Shown here piece by piece: positions 55,728 through 64,000 of a DNA stretch of 64,000 nt. The notes under the pieces are model-generated. The model was given only the letters and a program-made list of their open reading frames with translations, was not told the origin of the DNA and searched no databases. The translations under genes were made by a program, and so were the position numbers. The first letter of the stretch is position 1; every line of letters begins with the position of its first letter. Source of the DNA: Mycolicibacterium rufum (GTDB taxonomy: Bacteria; Actinomycetota; Actinomycetes; Mycobacteriales; Mycobacteriaceae); NCBI RefSeq assembly GCF_022374875.2, contig NZ_CP092427.2:3162001-3226000 (forward strand), read 5' to 3'.

Positions 55728-56199
55728 GCCCCACCTGCTGGTCGTAGAACCGGCCGAGGCGATCGATGCGCCACAGCTGCCCGTAGATCAGCAGCGCCGC
55801 GCCGGTCACGGTCGGCCACACCTGCAGCGCCACCAGTCCCCAGCCCAGCAGGGCCGCGGCGATCATCGCGCCGAAGATCCAGATCCGTTGCACCACAGCG
55901 AAATCGGCGGACATCCGGTCGCGGTGCTGCAGCCAGAGCCGCTCGCCGTAGATGCCCTTCGACGACCACGCGGTGGGGGTCTCGATCGGCCCGAACGCGC
56001 GGGGGTTCCACCACAGCCACCCCAGCACGGCCGCCACCGGGAGCAACGCCCACCAACCGATCCACGCGCGGCTCCACATCGCAAGGATCATCAGCGGGAC
56101 AGCGGCGAAGCGGGCCCACACACTCCACGGATTGGCGTGGCGCCGCCACGCCTCGTCGGACATGCCGGCCAGGCGGGCGTAGCGGTCCAACGCCCCCAC
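55705..56199 (-). CDS. Small integral membrane protein (DUF6653-like)
   Basis: A 164-residue protein. Helices are FAAVPLMILAMWSRAWIGW, WALLPVAAVLGWLWWNP, and two further TM segments (WIFGAMIAAALLGWGLVAL and VTGAALLIYGQLW). The soluble connector FGPIETPTAWSSKGIYGERLWL is distinctive. No function known. It starts four bases after the aminotransferase stop. Confidence 0.65.
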   Translation of the reverse strand: MGALDRYARLAGMSDEAWRRHANPWSVWARFAAVPLMILAMWSRAWIGWWALLPVAAVLGWLWWNPRAFGPIETPTAWSSKGIYGERLWLQHRDRMSADFAVVQRIWIFGAMIAAALLGWGLVALQVWPTVTGAALLIYGQLWRIDRLGRFYDQQVGLNPPARR

Positions 56200-56202
56200 C
56201 GG

Positions 56203-57588
56203 CTACCCCAGGGCGGCGTCGGCCACGTCGAGGGCACGGTCGAGGATCGCCACGCCCTCGCGCACCTCCTCCTCGGTGACGATGCACGGCGGCACCACAT
56301 GGATGCGGTTGTAGTTCGCGAAGGGCAGCAGTCCCAGCTTCTTGCACTCGCCGATCACCGCGTTCATCGCCGTACTCGAACTCCCGTACGGCGCCAGCGG
56401 CTCCCGGGTGTCCGGATCGGCGACCAGTTCGACGGCCCAGAACACCCCGGCGCCACGGACTTCGCCGACACTGCGGTGCCGCGCCGCGACCTCACGCAGG
56501 GCGGGCCCGAGCACCTCGGCGCCGATGCGGGCCGCGTTCTCGACGATGCCCTCCTCGGCCATCGCGGTGATCGTCGCGACGGCGGCGGCCGTGGCGAGCG
56601 GATGGCCGGAGTACGTCAGACCGCCGGGGTAGGCGCGGTGGGCGAACGTCTCGGCGATGTGCGGGCTGATCGCCACACCACCGAGGGGCACGTAGCCGGA
56701 GTTGACGCCCTTGGCGAAGGTCAGCAGGTCGGGCGTGACGTCGAAATGGTCGATGGCGAACCACTTTCCGCTGCGGCCGAAGCCCGACATCACCTCGTCG
56801 GCGATGTAGACGATGCCGTACTCGTCGCACAGCTCCCGCACCCCGGCCAGATAGCCGGGCGGCGGCACCATGATGCCCGCGGTGCCGGGGATCGACTCGA
56901 GGATGATCGCCGCGATCGTCGACGGGCCCTCCATCCGGATGAGGTCGCGCAGGTGCGCCAACGCCCGCTCGCTCTCCTCCTCCTCGGTGGTGGCGTGGAA
57001 CTGCGAGCGGTACAGGAACGGCCCGAAGAAGTGCACGACGCCGGCGTTGCCGTGGTCGTTGGGCCAGCGCCGAGGGTCGCCGGTGAGGTTGATCGCGGTC
57101 TCGGTGCCGCCGTGATAGGAGCGGTAGCGGGCCAACACCTTGTAACGCCCGGTGTGCAGACGCGCCATCCGCACGGCGTGCTCGACCGCGTCCGCCCCGC
57201 CGTTGGTGAAGAAGATCTTGTTCAGCTCGCCGGGAGTGCGCTCGGCCACCAGCCGGGCCGCCTCCGACCGGGCGGCGTTGGCGTGCTGGGGCGCCACCGT
57301 GCACAGCTTGGCGGCCTGCTCCGCGATCGCGGCGACGACCTTGGGGTGCTGATGGCCGATGTTGGTGTTCACCAGCATCGAGGAGAAGTCGAGCAGCCGG
57401 TTGCCCTCGCCGTCCCAGACGTGGCAGCCCTGCGACGCGGTGAGCGTCATCGGCGCGATCTCGGCCTGCGCCGACCACGAGTGGAACACGTGGGCGCGAT
57501 CCAGCTCGTAGGCGCGGGCCGCCTCGGCCCTGGCCTCGTCGCGGGTCAGTCCGTTGGGCAGCGTGGCGGTGTCGTGTGTCAGGGTCAT
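56203..57588 (-). CDS. Class III aminotransferase (omega-amino acid type)
   Basis: A 461-residue PLP enzyme. Visible are LLDFSSMLVNTNIGHQHPKVV, FFTNGGADAVEHAVRMARLHTG, Tyr/His in SYHGGTETAINLTGDP, ADEVMSGFGRSGKW and the PLP Lys in LLTFAKGVNSGYVPLGGV. It transfers amino groups from omega-amines or beta-alanine-like substrates to pyruvate or a 2-oxo acid. ATG 57588 is used; upstream frame codons look non-coding. Confidence 0.88.
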   Translation of the reverse strand: MTLTHDTATLPNGLTRDEARAEAARAYELDRAHVFHSWSAQAEIAPMTLTASQGCHVWDGEGNRLLDFSSMLVNTNIGHQHPKVVAAIAEQAAKLCTVAPQHANAARSEAARLVAERTPGELNKIFFTNGGADAVEHAVRMARLHTGRYKVLARYRSYHGGTETAINLTGDPRRWPNDHGNAGVVHFFGPFLYRSQFHATTEEEESERALAHLRDLIRMEGPSTIAAIILESIPGTAGIMVPPPGYLAGVRELCDEYGIVYIADEVMSGFGRSGKWFAIDHFDVTPDLLTFAKGVNSGYVPLGGVAISPHIAETFAHRAYPGGLTYSGHPLATAAAVATITAMAEEGIVENAARIGAEVLGPALREVAARHRSVGEVRGAGVFWAVELVADPDTREPLAPYGSSSTAMNAVIGECKKLGLLPFANYNRIHVVPPCIVTEEEVREGVAILDRALDVADAALG

Positions 57589-57682
57589 CGCGGTTCTTTC
57601 GTCGGTCTGGACTGGCGCCGAGCGTACGGTTTCTGCGCGGTCCTCTCGACATTCCGCGCACACACCGTACATTCGACGAAGA

Positions 57683-59107
57683 TCAACTCTCGGAGGCCTT
57701 TTCGAGCGCGGCGAGCGCCTCGCCGCTGTAGACGGCCAGGCGCTGCAGGTGGGGGAGTCGGTCGCGGCAGCCGACGAACCCGAAGTTCATCGTGTCGGCG
57801 TAGCTCTGCAGCGTGATGTTGAGCGCCATGCCGTGGATCGGGATCGACACCGGGTAGGTGGCCTCGAGCCGGGATCCGTTGAAGTACAAGGGTTCGCGCG
57901 GCCCGGGCACATTCGACACGCACAGGTTGAAGGTGTAGGGCCACGGCGTCTGCACCCCGGTCAGGGCGCCGGCGATCTGACCACCTGCCGGCGCCAGCAG
58001 CGCAGCGCTGTAGGCGATGATGGCCGCCGGCGACATCGTCTGCAGCTGCGCCTTCGCCGCCCGGGTCGCGGCGGTGATTACCTCGAGCCGCTCCACCGGG
58101 TCGGCGATGTCGGTGCCCATCGGCGCCAGGATCGCACCGACGGCGTTGCCGCCGCCCTCGTCGCCCTTGGCCCGGACGTTGACGGGCAGGAACGCGATCA
58201 GTGACCGGTCGGGCAGCTCGTCGATCTCGGAGAGGAACGCGCGCAGACCGCCGCCGAGGACCGCCAGCGCGACGTCGTTGATCGTCGACCCGTGCTGGGA
58301 GCTCAACGTCTTGAGCCGGTCGAATTCGTACTGCTGGGTGGCGAAGCGTCGGTTGCGGCTGATGCGCGCGTTGAGGATGCTGTGCGGCGCCGACGCCGAG
58401 CCCGCGATCTGGGCATAGTCGCCGTCGCGGCGGATCTGGGTGTTCACCACCGCCGTCGCGAGGTCGACCGCCGAGCTCACGCCGCCGGTGACCGTCGAGC
58501 CGATCCCGCCGAGCGCGCGCAGCGTCGAGGCGATCGGGTTCACCGTCTCGGTGCTGGGCAGCGGCCGTTTGCGTTCGGGCAGTGGCACATTGAAGAACAG
58601 CCGGGTGTCGCGCGACTCGGGATCGGTGGACAGGCTGCGGCTGAGCATGCGCATCGCGCTGTAGCCGTCGACCAGCGCGTGGTGGATCTTGAGGTACAGC
58701 GCGAAGCGGCCGCCCTCGAGGCCCTCGATCACGTGCAGCTCCCACGGCGGCCGGGTCAGGTCGAGGTGGTTGCTGTGCAGCCGCGACACCAGGATGCCCA
58801 GTTCGCGTTCGTCGCCCGGGCTGGCCAGGGCCGAGCGGCGCACGTGGTAGTCGAAGTCGAAGTCCCTGTCCACCACCCAGCTGTGCAGCGGGCTGAACTG
58901 CAGCCGCGGGTGGGCCAGCTTCAGATTCCACGGCCGGGTCACCTCGCGCTTGCGCGCGTCGGCGATCATCTCGCGCAGGTATTCCACGGTCGCGTCGGGC
59001 GGCGGGGTGAACGGCAGCAGGCCGGCGACATGCATCTTCGAACTCGACGTCTCGCCGTAGATGAAGAGGAGATCCTGCAGGCCGAGCCTGACACTGTTGG
59101 CGCTCAC
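57683..59107 (-). CDS. WS/DGAT wax ester synthase/diacylglycerol acyltransferase
   Basis: A 474-residue protein. The HHxxxDG catalytic motif is present as IHHALVDGYSAMRML. Also seen are LGLQDLLFIYGETSSSKMHVAG at the start, NDVALAVLGGGLRAFL, and SNVPGPREPLYFNGSRL. These enzymes esterify acyl-CoA with diacylglycerol or alcohols to make storage lipid. GTG 59107 begins VSANSVRLG. Confidence 0.9.
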   Translation of the reverse strand: MSANSVRLGLQDLLFIYGETSSSKMHVAGLLPFTPPPDATVEYLREMIADARKREVTRPWNLKLAHPRLQFSPLHSWVVDRDFDFDYHVRRSALASPGDERELGILVSRLHSNHLDLTRPPWELHVIEGLEGGRFALYLKIHHALVDGYSAMRMLSRSLSTDPESRDTRLFFNVPLPERKRPLPSTETVNPIASTLRALGGIGSTVTGGVSSAVDLATAVVNTQIRRDGDYAQIAGSASAPHSILNARISRNRRFATQQYEFDRLKTLSSQHGSTINDVALAVLGGGLRAFLSEIDELPDRSLIAFLPVNVRAKGDEGGGNAVGAILAPMGTDIADPVERLEVITAATRAAKAQLQTMSPAAIIAYSAALLAPAGGQIAGALTGVQTPWPYTFNLCVSNVPGPREPLYFNGSRLEATYPVSIPIHGMALNITLQSYADTMNFGFVGCRDRLPHLQRLAVYSGEALAALEKASES

Positions 59108-59129
59108 GTCGCCACGGTACGCGGTGCGC

Positions 59130-60587
59130 TCAGGTCCCACAGAAGGTTCGGAACCCGGCGGAGAACTCCGCCCGGCCGGGCTCGGCGTAGCGCTCGAGGC
59201 CGGCCCGTTCCTGGAACGGAGACCGCAGCGCGTCGAGAAGCGCGCCCAGCGGGGCGAGCTCGCCGGCGGTCGCCGCGGCCAGCGCCTCCTCGACGAGGTG
59301 GTTGCGCGGAATGTAGATCGGATTCACCGCGTCCATGGCCGCCGGATCGGGTCCGAGCTCGCGCCACCGGGCCAGCCATGCGTCGAACGCGGCGAGGTCG
59401 ATGAACTCGCCGCGCGCGGGCTCGGCGTCCCCGCGGGCCGCCGAGGCCAGCCGACGGTAGAACGAGGTGTGGTCGACCCGGCTCTGCTGCATCTGTCCCA
59501 GCAGATCCGTCACCAGAATGTCGGCCTGCTCGGCCGCCGCGGCGGGGACGCCCAGCTTGGCGCGCATGCCCTCGGCCCAGCGCTGTTCGTACCGGGTACG
59601 GAACAGGCCCAGGGACTCCTCGGCCATCCCGACCGCGGTGTCCGGATCGTCGTGCAGCAGCGGCAGCAGCGCCTCGGCGAATCGTGCGAGATTCCACAGC
59701 GCGATCGCGGGCTGATTGCCGTAGGCGTAGCGGCCCATGCTGTCGATCGAGCTGAACACCGTCTGCGGATCGAAGGCCTCCATGAACGCGCACGGCCCGT
59801 AGTCGATGGTCTCGCCCGAGATCGTCATGTTGTCGGTGTTCATCACGCCGTGCACGAAGCCGACCAGCATCCACCGCGCGATCAGGTCGGCCTGCACGGT
59901 GGTGACGGCCTCCAGCAGCGCGCGGTAGGGCTGTTCGCGCTCGGCGGCGGCCGGGTGGTGCCGGGCGATCGCGTAGTCGGCCAGCCGGCGCAGCACCCCG
60001 ACGTCGCCGGTGTGGCCGGCGACCAGCGACGCGTACTGGAAGCTGCCGACCCGCAGGTGGCTCGAGGCGACGCGGGCCAGCACCGCCCCCGGCAGTTCCG
60101 TCTCGCGGTACACCGGCCGCCCGGTGGCGACCACGGCCAGCGAGCGGGTGGTCGGGATCCCCAGCGCGTGCATCGCCTCACTGATGACGTACTCGCGCAG
60201 CATCGGGCCGACCGCGGCCAGACCGTCGCCGCCCCGGGCGAACGGGGTGCGGCCGGATCCCTTCAGATGCAGGTCGCGCACCCGTCCCTCGGGGTCGGTG
60301 AGCTCGCCGAGCAGCAGCGCCCGCCCGTCACCCAGCCGCGGGACGAACCCGCCGAACTGGTGCCCGGCGTAGGCCTGCGCGACGGGCGTCGCGCCGTCGG
60401 GAACCTCGGTGCCGGCCAGCAGCCGCAGCCCGGCCGGGCTGCGCAGCCACTGCGCGTCCAGCCCGAGGTCGGCGGCCAGCGGTTCGTTGAGCACGAGCAG
60501 TCGCGGGTCCGGCGCCTCGTCGGCCTGCCAGCGCACCGCGAGTTCCGGGAGGTCACGCACGAACGTGTCCTGCAGCGCGATGCTCAT
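59130..60587 (-). CDS. selO: SelO family protein adenylyltransferase (YdiU/UPF0061)
   Basis: A 485-residue pseudokinase-fold enzyme that AMPylates proteins. Family signatures are [58 protein letters not shown] and [19 protein letters not shown]. The actinobacterial form has no C-terminal selenocysteine. ATG 60587. It lies about 10 bases after the lipoprotein stop (60597) and 23 before the WS/DGAT start, so these may share a transcript. Confidence 0.9.
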   Translation of the reverse strand: MSIALQDTFVRDLPELAVRWQADEAPDPRLLVLNEPLAADLGLDAQWLRSPAGLRLLAGTEVPDGATPVAQAYAGHQFGGFVPRLGDGRALLLGELTDPEGRVRDLHLKGSGRTPFARGGDGLAAVGPMLREYVISEAMHALGIPTTRSLAVVATGRPVYRETELPGAVLARVASSHLRVGSFQYASLVAGHTGDVGVLRRLADYAIARHHPAAAEREQPYRALLEAVTTVQADLIARWMLVGFVHGVMNTDNMTISGETIDYGPCAFMEAFDPQTVFSSIDSMGRYAYGNQPAIALWNLARFAEALLPLLHDDPDTAVGMAEESLGLFRTRYEQRWAEGMRAKLGVPAAAAEQADILVTDLLGQMQQSRVDHTSFYRRLASAARGDAEPARGEFIDLAAFDAWLARWRELGPDPAAMDAVNPIYIPRNHLVEEALAAATAGELAPLGALLDALRSPFQERAGLERYAEPGRAEFSAGFRTFCGT

Positions 60588-60596
60588 CTGTCCAGC

Positions 60597-61745
60597 CTAC
60601 GGAGACGGCTCCAGCACGGCGATCGCGTCGACGTCGTCCTTGATCGGGATCCGGCGGGACGACTCCTCGAACACCAGCGCACCCGCCGGCTCGGCGTAGC
60701 CGCCGCTGTGCGGCAGGATCAGCGCCCGCTGCCCCGGCGCGACCTCGGCGGTCTGCAGCGCCGACGTCGGCGGCGACACCTGCGCGATCTGGTCGCCGGT
60801 GAGCTGCCACACCACCGGCGGATCGGTCTGCGGCTGGCCGCACCGCCACGTGGTCAGGCTCAGTTTCGGCGGGCCCTCGTTCGGCCACCACAGCTTGGTG
60901 ATGCGCGATCCGGCGGCGGGGTCGGCGCCGGCTACGTCGAAGGTCTGCTGGGTGCCGTCGGCGTCGGACTGCGCCACGGCCGCGGTACCGCACGCGTCAC
61001 CGGTGGCCCGGTACAGCGCGTAGACCAGGGCGGCACCGTCGGGGCTGAGCCGCGCCACCGACACCGGGCTGTTCGCGTCGGCCTGCCCCAGCGACGTCGG
61101 CGCGCCGGGACCCCGGACCGCGTACAGCGTGTCCGGCCCGCCGAACGGTGACGGTGCCGTCTCGACCCGCGCGAGGACCACGGTGCCGCCGCGGGCCACG
61201 ATCAACCGCGGATCGCCGGCCTGCGGTACGGGCGGCAGGTCGACGGTCTGCATCACCTGCGGCGTCGCCGCGGTGTCGGCCAGATCGAGCCGCATCAGCC
61301 GGTTCGGCTGTTCCCACCACACGATGGCGCTGCCGCCCGCGGTGCCGAGCGTGGGCCCCACCGGAATCGGCCGGGTCGCGCCGCGTCGGTTGCGCACGTC
61401 GATGGTCGCCAGCTGGTTGTCGACGGTGCGGGCGAAGACGAAGTGTCCGTCCTCGGTGCTGAGCAGATCGTTGGACGGGGTGAACGCACCCTTCGCGGTC
61501 GCGATGACGTTCGTGCCCTCCACGACGCCGATCTCGTCGGCGGCACGGTAGGCCAGCAACGGGCCGTCCAGCCCGGGCGGCGGCGCGGTGGTGGTGGGGT
61601 CGAACGGCGACGACGGCTTGACCCCGGAGGATCCCGACGTCGACGTCGACCCGGGTGGCGACTGCACGCCGGTGCAGGCGGCGACGAGGAAGGCGACGAG
61701 CCCGAACAGGACGGCGGTGACGGCGTGACGTAAGAGATTTTTCAT
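60597..61745 (-). CDS. Lipoprotein with beta-propeller-like domain
   Basis: A 382-residue protein. The signal peptide (LLRHAVTAVLFGLVAFLVAAC) has lipobox LVAAC, followed by a Ser/Thr/Pro linker and repeated strand blocks such as DGHFVFARTVDNQLATIDVR, AIVWWEQPNRLMRLDLAD and VSVARLSPDGAALVYALY. This suggests a TolB/YVTN-like propeller. It is likely anchored outside the inner membrane. Ligand unknown. ATG 61745. Confidence 0.75.
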   Translation of the reverse strand: MKNLLRHAVTAVLFGLVAFLVAACTGVQSPPGSTSTSGSSGVKPSSPFDPTTTAPPPGLDGPLLAYRAADEIGVVEGTNVIATAKGAFTPSNDLLSTEDGHFVFARTVDNQLATIDVRNRRGATRPIPVGPTLGTAGGSAIVWWEQPNRLMRLDLADTAATPQVMQTVDLPPVPQAGDPRLIVARGGTVVLARVETAPSPFGGPDTLYAVRGPGAPTSLGQADANSPVSVARLSPDGAALVYALYRATGDACGTAAVAQSDADGTQQTFDVAGADPAAGSRITKLWWPNEGPPKLSLTTWRCGQPQTDPPVVWQLTGDQIAQVSPPTSALQTAEVAPGQRALILPHSGGYAEPAGALVFEESSRRIPIKDDVDAIAVLEPSP

Positions 61746-61929
61746 GAGAGGTCTGGGTTCCATGTAAGCGGAAAACGCGTCGGCCGTGGGCCGCGGGGTG
61801 GGTGCGCGCCGCGCCCGGGCAGGGGTGGCTCGGTATGGTGATTGCTCGCCGGTGGTGGGGGAATCGCGGGCTGACGAGGTGCGTCGGCCGTCCGCCGGGA
61901 CCTGTGATCTGTAGATGTGGAGCAACGCT

Positions 61930-62835
61930 GTGAGCCTGAACACCATCGCTCTGGAGTTGGTGGCGCCCAATGTCGACGGCGGCCGCGAGCGGGCCCTCGA
62001 GGACGCCGAGAAGGTGCTGCGGTGCTCCGCGGAGGCCGGGGTGGGCGGTCGCGTTCGGCACGTGATGATCCCCGGCATGATCGAGGAGGACGAGGGCCGG
62101 CCGATCGAGATGAAGCCCAAGCTCGACGTGCTCGATTTCTGGAAGATGATCCAGCCGGAGCTGCCCGGCATCAAGGGGCTGTGCACCCAGGTCACTGCGT
62201 TCATGGACGAGTCGACGCTGGGCGCGCGGCTGACCGAACTGGTCGGCAGCGGCTTCGAGGGCATTGCGTTCGTCGGTGTGCCGCGCACGCTCAACGACGG
62301 GGAAGGGTCCGGTGTCGCCCCGACCGATGCGTTGTCGATGTTCGACGACGTCGTCGACAACCGCGGCGCGATCCTCATCCCCACCCGCGAGGGCGAGCAG
62401 GGCCGGTTCACCTTCAAGTGCGACCGCGGCGCCACCTACGGCATGACCCAACTGCTTTACTCCGACGCGATCGTCGACTTCCTGACCGAGTTCGCCAAGA
62501 CCAGCGAGCACCGGCCCGAGATCCTGCTGTCGTTCGGTTTCGTGCCCGCTGTGGAGAACAAGGTCGGGCTGATCAACTGGCTGATCCAGGATCCGGGCAA
62601 CGCGGCCGTCGCCGCCGAGCAGGACTTCGTCAAGCAGCTCGCCGGCGCGGAGCCGGTGGAGCGCCGCAAGCTGATGGTCGATCTGTACAAGCGGGTCGTC
62701 GACGGCGTCGGTGAGCTCGGCTTCCCGCTCAGCGTGCACTTCGAGGCGACCTACGGCATCAACACCCCGGCGTTCCAGACGTTCTCGGAGATGCTGGCGC
62801 ACTGGGCGCCCGATCAGCCGTCCGGTTCGCGCTGA
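61930..62835 (+). CDS. Rv2172c-like mycobacterial methylenetetrahydrofolate reductase candidate
   Basis: A 301-residue TIM-barrel-like protein beginning VSLNTIALELVAPNVD (GTG 61930). Conserved stretches include RVRHVMIPGMIEEDEGRP, GIAFVGVPRTLNDGEGSG, IPTREGEQGRF, FKCDRGATYGMTQLLYSD and LLSFGFVPAVE. From memory it matches the actinobacterial family containing M. tuberculosis Rv2172c, reported as a non-canonical MTHFR. If right, it reduces methylene-THF to methyl-THF for methionine synthesis. The 184 bases upstream of it show no other feature. Confidence 0.6.
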   Translation: MSLNTIALELVAPNVDGGRERALEDAEKVLRCSAEAGVGGRVRHVMIPGMIEEDEGRPIEMKPKLDVLDFWKMIQPELPGIKGLCTQVTAFMDESTLGARLTELVGSGFEGIAFVGVPRTLNDGEGSGVAPTDALSMFDDVVDNRGAILIPTREGEQGRFTFKCDRGATYGMTQLLYSDAIVDFLTEFAKTSEHRPEILLSFGFVPAVENKVGLINWLIQDPGNAAVAAEQDFVKQLAGAEPVERRKLMVDLYKRVVDGVGELGFPLSVHFEATYGINTPAFQTFSEMLAHWAPDQPSGSR

Positions 62836-62865
62836 GTTTTCCTCCCCGGTGCGGTCTACTGGGGT

Positions 62866-63327
62866 ATGAGCACGCCGATCGTCGCGCGGGCCGCCGCGCT
62901 GCTGGCCGTGGCGTCGGCGGTGCTGCACGGCGGTGCGCTTCCCGGCACGACGAATCCGTGGCTCGCGGGGCTGACCGTGGCGATGATCGCGGGGTGTCTG
63001 TTCTGCGCCGGGGAGCTGCTGATCCGCGACACCGTGCGGGCCTGGGTGCTGGTCGCGATCATGAACCTGGCGATGATCGGCGCGCACCTGCCGATGCCCG
63101 CCGGACACCACCACGGGGGGCTCGTTGCGGCGGGTGCCGCGGCGCTGCCGCCGGCCGCGGCGGTCGCCGTCGTCGAGGTGCTGCTCGCCGCCGCGGTGCT
63201 GTTCGTGCGCACCCGAGCGCTCGCGCCGACCGTCACCGCGGCGTGCCAGAGTGGAGTACATGACCTCGGAGCCTCTCCCGGTCGGCCGGCTGGGCGCGAC
63301 CTCGATCGACTGCCCGGATCCGGCTGA
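62866..63327 (+). CDS. Small multi-TM membrane protein
   Basis: A 153-residue protein with four predicted TM helices, for example AAALLAVASAVLHGGAL, WLAGLTVAMIAGCLFCAGELL and VLVAIMNLAMIGAHL, then a His-rich loop (PAGHHHGG) and a last TM. The C-terminal 20-25 residues run into the VOC gene and are Pro/Gly/Arg-rich, so the true function of that tail is doubtful. The function is unrecognised. Confidence 0.6.
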   Translation: MSTPIVARAAALLAVASAVLHGGALPGTTNPWLAGLTVAMIAGCLFCAGELLIRDTVRAWVLVAIMNLAMIGAHLPMPAGHHHGGLVAAGAAALPPAAAVAVVEVLLAAAVLFVRTRALAPTVTAACQSGVHDLGASPGRPAGRDLDRLPGSG

Positions 63328-63649
63328 GCTGGCGGACTTCTACGGCGCGCTGCTCGGCATGCGGCGTCTGGTCGAGACGCCCGACGGCGGCGTGGTGGCG
63401 ATCACCGACGGCGCCGCGATCCTGGCGATGATGCGCGTCGACCCCTACGTCGCGCCGACCTGGCCCGCGGGCGCCCGCCCGCAGCAGATGCACCTCGACG
63501 TGTCGGTCGACGACCTGGACCGCGCTGTCGATGCGGCCGAGCATCTCGGCGCGCGTCAGGCCGCGGAGCAGGCGCAGCCGTCGCTGTGGCGGGTGATGCT
63601 CGACCCCGCCGGGCATCCCTTCTGCCTGACGACGGTCGGCGCCGGCTGA
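63260..63649 (+). CDS. VOC-family (glyoxalase-like) protein
   Basis: A 129-residue single VOC module pair: [64 protein letters not shown] and [15 protein letters not shown]. Putative metal His and Glu positions are only partly met, so it may be a binding protein. ATG 63260 overlaps the upstream membrane gene by 68 bases. Confidence 0.83.
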   Translation: MTSEPLPVGRLGATSIDCPDPAELADFYGALLGMRRLVETPDGGVVAITDGAAILAMMRVDPYVAPTWPAGARPQQMHLDVSVDDLDRAVDAAEHLGARQAAEQAQPSLWRVMLDPAGHPFCLTTVGAG

Positions 63650-63650
63650 C

Positions 63651-64000
63651 ATGCCCGACACCGCCGCCGCCGAAGTGCGCGCGTTGCGCGCGCGGCTGGA
63701 CGGCCTGACGCTGCGCGACGCGGCCCGGCTGGGCCGCAACCTGCGCACCGCGCGGACCCCCGACGCCGCCACGCTCGAGCGGCTCACCCGGCAGTTCGCG
63801 GCCGCCGAGGCGCTGGTCGCCACCCGCGAAGCCGCCGTGCCCACCATCAGCTACCCGGATCTTCCGGTCAGCGAGCGGCGCGACGACATCAAGGCCGCGA
63901 TCGCCGCCCATCAGGTGGTCATCGTCGCGGGCGAGACCGGCTCGGGCAAGACCACGCAGCTGCCCAAGATCTGCCTGGAACTCGGCCGCGGCATCCGCGG
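63651..64000 (+). CDS. hrpA: ATP-dependent RNA helicase HrpA, N-terminal part (runs off window)
   Basis: The first 116 residues of a DEAH helicase. After an N-terminal charged region ([21 protein letters not shown]), [39 protein letters not shown] shows Walker A (GETGSGKTT) of HrpA-type helicases. The remainder lies beyond the window. It starts one base after the VOC stop. Confidence 0.85.
   Translation, partial: MPDTAAAEVRALRARLDGLTLRDAARLGRNLRTARTPDAATLERLTRQFAAAEALVATREAAVPTISYPDLPVSERRDDIKAAIAAHQVVIVAGETGSGKTTQLPKICLELGRGIR

Noticed and set aside
56000..57816. Long plus-strand frame opposite the aminotransferase
   Set aside because: Antisense shadow of a well-supported class III aminotransferase; composition is His/Arg/Gly-rich with no motif.

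Overview
The window is very GC-rich DNA from an actinomycete. Gene content points to a fast-growing mycobacterium (Mycolicibacterium-like): a KasA/KasB-type ketoacyl synthase, a hemophore-related exported protein, a cutinase, a WS/DGAT acyltransferase, an Rv2172c-like protein, a DUF222/13E12 HNH protein and a PknG/GlnH/GlnX module. Genes are densely packed, with many 4-base ATGA or GTGA start/stop overlaps. No rRNA, tRNA, CRISPR array, transposase or integrase was seen. The species call is inference.

Layout. 1-1.85 kb: end of an EamA-type exporter, an iron alcohol dehydrogenase and a 4HBT thioesterase. 6.4-1.8 kb (minus strand): a five-gene operon of SpoIIE-type phosphatase, a stand-alone cobalamin-binding protein carrying the W-x9-EH signature of CarH light sensors, a STAS protein, Nei2 DNA glycosylase and a hydrolase. 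6.5-8.4 kb: a CynX-like exporter and three very small genes. 8.4-20.9 kb: a 12.4-kb signalling block bounded by an exact 26-bp direct repeat (8405-8430 and 20840-20865). It holds a LAL/LuxR regulator divergent from an operon of a 33-codon peptide gene, GlnX-like membrane sensor, GlnH-like lipoprotein, PknG-like kinase, hybrid histidine kinase, receiver-adenylate cyclase and a PGM1-like ATP-grasp peptide ligase.

20.9-32.4 kb: envelope and housekeeping genes (acyltransferase-3, small exported proteins, hemophore-related protein, MFS transporter, GH5-like hydrolase, enoyl-CoA hydratase, RNase Z, a frameshifted PfpI gene, cutinase) and a methyltransferase/CDGSH/diiron-oxidase trio. 32.6-36.3 kb: ferritin-like protein, a Kas-like synthase whose active-site Cys is replaced by Asp, a Nudix hydrolase and an anchored protein. 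36.4-48.6 kb: a polyol/sugar catabolic region with a DeoR-FGGY kinase-dehydrogenase-class II aldolase operon, an HNH gene, and an RbsABC-like ABC operon with a sorbitol/xylitol-type dehydrogenase divergent from a SorC regulator and an SDR.

48.6-64 kb: MOSC, DUF2237 and CobW proteins, a GAF-GGDEF-GAF diguanylate cyclase, SDR, amidohydrolase, a collagen-like exported protein, class III aminotransferase, WS/DGAT, SelO, a beta-propeller-like lipoprotein, an Rv2172c/MTHFR-like protein, a VOC protein and the start of an HrpA helicase.

Most notable: the repeat-bounded island, which couples amino-acid sensing, Ser/Thr and His/Asp phosphorylation and cAMP to a peptide ligase, with a small coupled peptide gene at its head; and the putative B12 photoreceptor/partner-switch operon linked to a DNA-repair glycosylase.
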